Positions 59,680 through 64,000 of a DNA stretch of 64,000 nucleotides are shown one piece after another. How positions within the stretch are numbered: the first letter of the stretch is position 1; each line of letters begins with the position of its first letter. The position numbers and the translations under genes were made by a program. The notes beneath the pieces were generated by a model that had not been told where the DNA came from, searched no databases, and saw only the letters and a program-made list of their open reading frames with translations. Source of the stretch: Candidatus Melainabacteria bacterium SSGW_16 (GTDB lineage Bacteria; Cyanobacteriota; Vampirovibrionia; 2-02-FULL-35-15); contig DUDS01000042.1 of NCBI GenBank assembly GCA_004769085.1, forward strand, positions 1 to 64,000, written 5' to 3'.

Positions 59680-59712
59680 GTAAGTTATAATCTATCTTCG
59701 GAGACAGACCAA

Positions 59713-61581
59713 ATGTGTGGAATTATTGGATATGTAGGGAATAAGGAAATTATTCCGATTTTGCTTGAAGGATTACATTCTCTTGAATACAGGGGATATG
59801 ACTCAAGTGGCATTGCAATACACGAAGGAAATAGTCTGAATGTAGTTAAAGCAGCAGGAAAACTTAATTGTCTTGAGGAAATTCTTAAAAATAACGGTAC
59901 AAAGAACGGAAAGAATGGGCACGTAAACTGTGGTGTTGGACACACCAGGTGGGCTACGCATGGTGAGGCTTCTGATATTAATGCACATCCGCATTTTGAC
60001 CGCGATGAAAAAATAGCAGTAGTTCATAATGGCATTATCAGAAATTATCAGGAAGTAAGAGAAAACCTTTTAAAAGCAGGGGTTCATTTTGTAAGTGAAA
60101 CAGATACAGAAGTAATTGTCCAGCTTATCTCATACAATTTTAAAAACTCAAAATCACTTCTACATGCAATTTGTACATCAGTAAATGAGCTTGATGGGAG
60201 TTTTGCTCTGGGGATATTATTCAAACAGGAACCTGACAAAATCTATGCTGTAAGAAAAGAATCTCCAATAATAATAGGAATGGGTGAGAATGAAAATTAT
60301 CTTGCAAGTGATAGTGCCACATTAAGTCTTTTTGTAAACAAAATTATTAGACTTGGTGATAATGAAATTGCTGAAATCACAAAAGACAAAGTAAAACTTT
60401 ACAGTTTCAAAGGTGAAGAAATTAAAAAATCGCCTCAAACAGTTACAAAGTCAAACGATTTCCTGGATAAAAAAGGATTTAAACACCACCTCATAAAAGA
60501 AATCAGTGAACAGGCAGATGTCATATCAAACCTCCTAAGTAATCATCTAAGTGCAACTTCGAAGGACAAATCTGCCAGAGTTAAACTTGATTACATTAAT
60601 TTAAATCCTGATCTTTTAAAAAACATTGATAGAATTCTGATCCTTGCCTGCGGTACTGCTTATCATGCAGGTTTAATCGGAAAATTTGTGCTTGAGAATC
60701 TGACAGGGATCCCCACAGAAGTACAGTTTGCAAGTGAATTTCTAAACACAAAATCTCTTCTTACTAAAAAATCACTTGTAATTGGAATCAGTCAGTCTGG
60801 AGAAACTGCTGATACTCTTTCAGCAGTAAAAAAAGCAAAAGATACCGGTACAACATTTGTTGCAATAACAAATAATCCGCATTCCGAACTGGCTAATCTG
60901 GCAAAAGACCATCTTTTAATAAGCAAAGCTGGGATCGAAGTAAGTGTTGCAGCAACAAAAACATTTACAGCACAAATTACAATGTTATACCTGTTAGCCA
61001 TATATATTGCAGAAACCATTGGCTCTAAAAAAGAAAAAAGTCTTGATCTCTTAAAACAGGAATTAAGGTTATTACCACAGCTTATTGATCAGACAATTCT
61101 TCGTGCCGAGCAATACCAGGAACAGGTTTTAAAATATGCTGACAAACCTGATTTTGTATTTATTGGAAGAGGAATTAACTATCCAATAGCTCTCGAAGCA
61201 GCTTTAAAATTAAAGGAATTAAGTTATATTCATGCAAGCGGTTATGCATCAGGAGAAATGAAACACGGTCCTATAGCTGTTCTCGATCCAAAGGTACCAG
61301 TAGTATCAATCGTAGTTCCAGGAGAAACATATGACAGAGTGCTGCAAAACAGTATGGAAGCAAAAAGTAGGCATGCACCTATGATTGCAGTAGCAGTGGA
61401 TGGAGACAAAAAAGCTGATAGTATTTTTGATACTGTGCTTCATATACCACCGGTTATAGAAATTGCAAGCCCTTTTCTAACTGTAATTCCTCTTCAGTTT
61501 TTAGCCTATTACATTGCTGAACACCTGGAAAGAGATATTGATCAACCAAGGAATTTAGCCAAGTCTGTGACGGTAGAATAA
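59713..61581 (+). CDS. glmS: Glutamine-fructose-6-phosphate aminotransferase (isomerizing)
   Basis: A 622-residue enzyme making glucosamine-6-phosphate for peptidoglycan and LPS. The N-terminal glutaminase starts with nucleophile C2 (MCGIIGYVG) and has GVGHTRWATHGEAS and the HNGII loop. Two SIS domains follow: ILACGTAYHAG with ISQSGETADTL, and FIGRGINYPIALEAALKLKELSYIHASGYASGEMKHGPIA. It ends in the conserved RNLAKSVTVE. GGAG 11 nt before the ATG serves as Shine-Dalgarno site. No glmS ribozyme is visible in the 33-bp leader. Confidence 0.96.
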   Translation: MCGIIGYVGNKEIIPILLEGLHSLEYRGYDSSGIAIHEGNSLNVVKAAGKLNCLEEILKNNGTKNGKNGHVNCGVGHTRWATHGEASDINAHPHFDRDEKIAVVHNGIIRNYQEVRENLLKAGVHFVSETDTEVIVQLISYNFKNSKSLLHAICTSVNELDGSFALGILFKQEPDKIYAVRKESPIIIGMGENENYLASDSATLSLFVNKIIRLGDNEIAEITKDKVKLYSFKGEEIKKSPQTVTKSNDFLDKKGFKHHLIKEISEQADVISNLLSNHLSATSKDKSARVKLDYINLNPDLLKNIDRILILACGTAYHAGLIGKFVLENLTGIPTEVQFASEFLNTKSLLTKKSLVIGISQSGETADTLSAVKKAKDTGTTFVAITNNPHSELANLAKDHLLISKAGIEVSVAATKTFTAQITMLYLLAIYIAETIGSKKEKSLDLLKQELRLLPQLIDQTILRAEQYQEQVLKYADKPDFVFIGRGINYPIALEAALKLKELSYIHASGYASGEMKHGPIAVLDPKVPVVSIVVPGETYDRVLQNSMEAKSRHAPMIAVAVDGDKKADSIFDTVLHIPPVIEIASPFLTVIPLQFLAYYIAEHLERDIDQPRNLAKSVTVE

Positions 61582-61585
61582 GTAA

Positions 61586-62101
61586 ATGTCAAACTTAGTT
61601 GTAATACAAGGCAGCCTGAATAAAAAATCAAAAACAGCAATTATAGTTAATCATGTTTCAGAAATTCTGTTAGAAAAAGGGATTGAATATAGTGTTATAG
61701 ATCTCAGAAATATAAAACTTGAATTCTGTGATGGCAGAAAAATTGAAGAATATAATGATGATCTAAAAAGTGCATATAAATTAATGAAATCAGCATCCGC
61801 TTATATAATAGGAATGCCGGTATATTGTTATTCTGTTTCAGGTGTGCTTAAAAATTTCCTTGATATTACCTGTAATTCTATGGAAAGAAAATTTGCAGGA
61901 ATAATCTGTAATGCTGGCGGGATAATGTCATATCTAGCCAGTGCTGATTTAATGAAAATACTCTCTTATGAAGTACATGTGCTTACTGTACAGCCAATAG
62001 TATATGCATGCGATAGTGATTTTCAAAACGGAAAAATTGGTAATCAGAAAGTTATTAACAAAGCAAAAGATATGGTTGAGAATTTAATGTCACTGGTTTA
62101 A
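61586..62101 (+). CDS. NAD(P)H-dependent FMN reductase-like flavodoxin-fold protein
   Basis: A 171-residue protein: LVVIQGSLNKKSKTAIIVNHV (flavin-phosphate loop, in the G-S-x-x-x-x-S position of the NADPH-dependent FMN reductase family), YSVIDLRNIKLEFCDGRK, IIGMPVYCYSVSGVLKNFLDI and GIICNAGGIMSYL. It resembles SsuE/ArsH-type reductases. The start is 4 bp after glmS, so they are co-transcribed, although the functions are not obviously linked. Confidence 0.83.
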   Translation: MSNLVVIQGSLNKKSKTAIIVNHVSEILLEKGIEYSVIDLRNIKLEFCDGRKIEEYNDDLKSAYKLMKSASAYIIGMPVYCYSVSGVLKNFLDITCNSMERKFAGIICNAGGIMSYLASADLMKILSYEVHVLTVQPIVYACDSDFQNGKIGNQKVINKAKDMVENLMSLV

Positions 62102-62173
62102 TTCTCCATTAATATCAGGCTTTAATAAAAGTCTTAATCTACTATATACTTACAAATGTCTCTCTTAAACTGA

Positions 62174-62179
62174 TAAAAT
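62174..62179 (+). promoter_or_regulatory. -10 element of hemE (probably leaderless)
   Basis: TAAAAT preceded by TGA and ending 6 nt before the hemE ATG. TTACAA, 18 bp upstream, could act as -35. Confidence 0.5.
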
Positions 62180-62185
62180 AACCTT

Positions 62186-63238
62186 ATGATTAATGATTTA
62201 CTTTTAAAAGCCTTAAACAATCAGGTGGTACCAAGACCTCCTGTATGGTTAATGAGACAGGCTGGAAGATATCTGCCAGAGTATCAGAAAATCAGATCTC
62301 AGGTAGGTTTTTTAGAGCTATGTAATAATCCAGAGCTTGCATGTGAAGTCAGTCTGCAACCATATAACAGATTCAAAACTGACGGAGTAATTGTATTTTC
62401 TGATATTTTGCTCCCAGCACAGAAAATGGGACTTGAACTTGAATTTACTGAAGAAGGACCAAGAATAAATAATCTTATTAATTCAGAAGAAGATATTAAA
62501 AAATTACAAATTCCTCTGGCAAATGAAGAAAACTATCCTACTTTAAAAGCAATCAGTCTCTTAAAAAAGGAAGTCGGCGAGAAAGTACCAATTATAGGAT
62601 TTTGCGGTGCACCATGGACATTGTTTTGTTATATGGTGGAAGGTTACAGTTCAAGTAACTTTAACAAAGCTAAAAGATTCCTTCATCTTAATCCACAACT
62701 CTCTCATCAGCTTTTAAATAAAATTACAAACACTTTATTTTTATACCTCACAATGCAGGTAAATTCAGGCGCAAATGTTCTACAGATTTTTGATACCTGG
62801 GCAGGGATTCTTTCGCTGGAAGATTACAAAACATTTGCTCTTCCATATATAAAACATTTAATAAGCGACCTGGTTCCTCTTAAAGTCCCTATTATTTTTT
62901 ACACAAACAATTCACATCATCTGCTTCCAAAAATTTCCATGCTGAAGGTTTCTGCCCTGAGTCTGGATTGGAGATGCAAACTCCAGGAAGTAAGGGACAA
63001 CTTTGGCACAAATATCGGACTTCAGGGAAATCTTGACCCTGCAATTTTACTTACTGATGAAGTAACAGTAAAAGAAAAAACAAAAGAAATGATACAGTCA
63101 TTAAGAGGATGGCAGACAGGTTACATATGTAATCTTGGTCACGGGGTACTGCCAAATACCCCGGTAGAAAATGTTCATGCGATGATTGACACTGTATTTG
63201 AATTTTCAAACGAACCTGTTTTTGCCTTTACCCAATAA
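62186..63238 (+). CDS. hemE: Uroporphyrinogen decarboxylase
   Basis: A 350-residue heme-pathway enzyme that converts uroporphyrinogen III to coproporphyrinogen III. It has both signatures: PPVWLMRQAGRYLPEYQKIR at the N-terminus with the catalytic Arg, and IIGFCGAPWTLFCYMVEG; also the conserved Asp in VIVFSDILLPAQKMG and GLQGNLDPAIL, NLGHGVLPNTP. It is followed 1 bp later by hemN, the next step. Confidence 0.95.
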   Translation: MINDLLLKALNNQVVPRPPVWLMRQAGRYLPEYQKIRSQVGFLELCNNPELACEVSLQPYNRFKTDGVIVFSDILLPAQKMGLELEFTEEGPRINNLINSEEDIKKLQIPLANEENYPTLKAISLLKKEVGEKVPIIGFCGAPWTLFCYMVEGYSSSNFNKAKRFLHLNPQLSHQLLNKITNTLFLYLTMQVNSGANVLQIFDTWAGILSLEDYKTFALPYIKHLISDLVPLKVPIIFYTNNSHHLLPKISMLKVSALSLDWRCKLQEVRDNFGTNIGLQGNLDPAILLTDEVTVKEKTKEMIQSLRGWQTGYICNLGHGVLPNTPVENVHAMIDTVFEFSNEPVFAFTQ

Positions 63239-63239
63239 A

Positions 63240-64000
63240 ATGTCTTTTAAATCACGAGCAAAATTATCAAAAGAACTTCTTGGGAAGTATTCTGTAAGTA
63301 TCCCCAGATACACGAGCTATCCAACTGCCCCCGAATGGACTGAACAATTTAAAGAACAAGATTTTTTAAAAGCTGCTCACAATGCTAATAGAGCAAAAAG
63401 CCCGGTTTCACTTTATTTTCACCTTCCATTTTGTGAAAGTCAGTGTTACTTCTGTGGCTGCAATGTAGTGATAAGCAAAAAAAAAGATATTACCAGTCCA
63501 TATCTTGAACATATAAAAAAAGAAATTATAAACCTAGGAAGATTAATTGACAGAGAAAGAACAGTAGAACAAATTCATCTTGGTGGAGGAACTCCCACAT
63601 ATTTTTCTCCTGAAGAGATAACTGATTTTTATAAAACACTTAAAGACAATTTCAACATTTCAGATGACTGTGAAACAGGTATTGAAGTAGATCCACGTGT
63701 TACCAGCTCTGAACATATAAAAACACTTGCAGAGCTTGGATTTAATAGGATAAGCATGGGCATTCAGGATTTTAACCCTGTTGTTCAGAATGCTATAAAC
63801 AGATTACAGTCATATGAAGACACGGAAAAGATCATAATTCATGCGCGTGATTCCGGATTTAAATCAATAAATATTGATTTGATTTATGGGTTACCTTTTC
63901 AGACAAAAGAAACTTTTGCAGAAACAATTGACTTAATTCTTAAGCTGAGCCCTGACAGAATAGCTCTTTTTCATTATGCACATCTTCCTCAGTTAATTCA
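63240..64000 (+). CDS. hemN: Oxygen-independent coproporphyrinogen III oxidase HemN (3' partial)
   Basis: The ORF starts at ATG 63240 and runs off the window. Visible motifs: YTSYPTAPEW near the N-terminus, the radical-SAM motif FCESQCYFCGC (C-x3-C-x2-C plus the HemN-specific fourth Cys), HLGGGTPTYFSPEEI, GIEVDPRVTS, RISMGIQDFNPVVQNAINR and NIDLIYGLPFQT. The YTSYPTA and C-G-C-N features separate it from HemW. It forms an operon with hemE and supports anaerobic heme synthesis. Confidence 0.93.
   Translation, partial: MSFKSRAKLSKELLGKYSVSIPRYTSYPTAPEWTEQFKEQDFLKAAHNANRAKSPVSLYFHLPFCESQCYFCGCNVVISKKKDITSPYLEHIKKEIINLGRLIDRERTVEQIHLGGGTPTYFSPEEITDFYKTLKDNFNISDDCETGIEVDPRVTSSEHIKTLAELGFNRISMGIQDFNPVVQNAINRLQSYEDTEKIIIHARDSGFKSINIDLIYGLPFQTKETFAETIDLILKLSPDRIALFHYAHLPQLI

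Noticed and set aside
59680-59712. glmS ribozyme upstream of glmS
   Set aside because: The spacer after korB is only 33 bp, too short for the ~150-nt ribozyme core.
1-64000. CRISPR arrays, tRNA/rRNA genes, prophage or IS transposases
   Set aside because: No regularly spaced short repeats, no cloverleaf with a TTCRA loop in the spacers, and no transposase, integrase or phage structural ORFs were found.

Overview
The window is about two-thirds A+T and densely packed, uses the standard bacterial code (TGA is a stop, for example at the end of miaB), and reads as one chromosomal stretch of a diderm bacterium. LptB and an LptF/LptG permease point to an outer membrane with LPS-like lipids. 2-Oxoacid:ferredoxin oxidoreductase and a HemN-type coproporphyrinogen oxidase suggest an oxygen-independent lifestyle. 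The orphan OmpR-family regulator resembles cyanobacterial RpaB. With the archaeal-type ProS, RNase J and geranylgeranyl-reductase family enzyme, this makes a non-photosynthetic relative of Cyanobacteria (Melainabacteria/Vampirovibrionia-like) a reasonable low-confidence guess. No tRNA, rRNA, CRISPR array, prophage or transposase gene was recognised.

Layout. 1-15.9 kb: housekeeping and tRNA/protein quality control (lptB, lptG/F, mnmA, tsaC, dtd, dus, an ACT protein, def, a PfkB kinase, miaB, a PLP lyase-like enzyme, a BMP lipoprotein, the RpaB-like regulator, proS, DUF971, mrp). 16-19.3 kb: two tandem HTTM membrane proteins, plus a 28-codon membrane ORF. 19.3-29.9 kb: asd, dapA, rnj, ftsY, a DUF4127 protein, argS, small unknowns and prmC. 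30-50.7 kb: an envelope glycan island with a mannose-isomerase-type cupin, a geranylgeranyl-reductase-type flavoprotein, many polytopic GT-C-like proteins (two carrying PA14 domains), two GT2 enzymes and three methyltransferases. 50.8-56.7 kb: an SRPBCC-like protein, pstC-pstA without pstS/pstB, a CBS protein, an isolated atpG and a DUF6599-like exported protein. 56.8-64 kb: korA-korB, glmS, a flavodoxin-fold reductase, hemE and hemN (cut by the window end).

Three non-coding themes stand out. (1) At least 17 starts have a -10-like hexamer only 6-9 nt upstream and no Shine-Dalgarno sequence, which looks like widespread leaderless transcription, next to a minority of genes with good Shine-Dalgarno sites. 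(2) A structured ~150-bp interspersed repeat (family B, three copies) always presents the same end to a neighbouring gene start. One copy sits between 32-bp direct repeats that duplicate the first codons of the DUF4127 gene and separate it from its promoter. (3) A ~95-bp palindromic repeat (family A, two copies) looks like a miniature inverted-repeat element. Gene ends are very tight, and several convergent pairs overlap.
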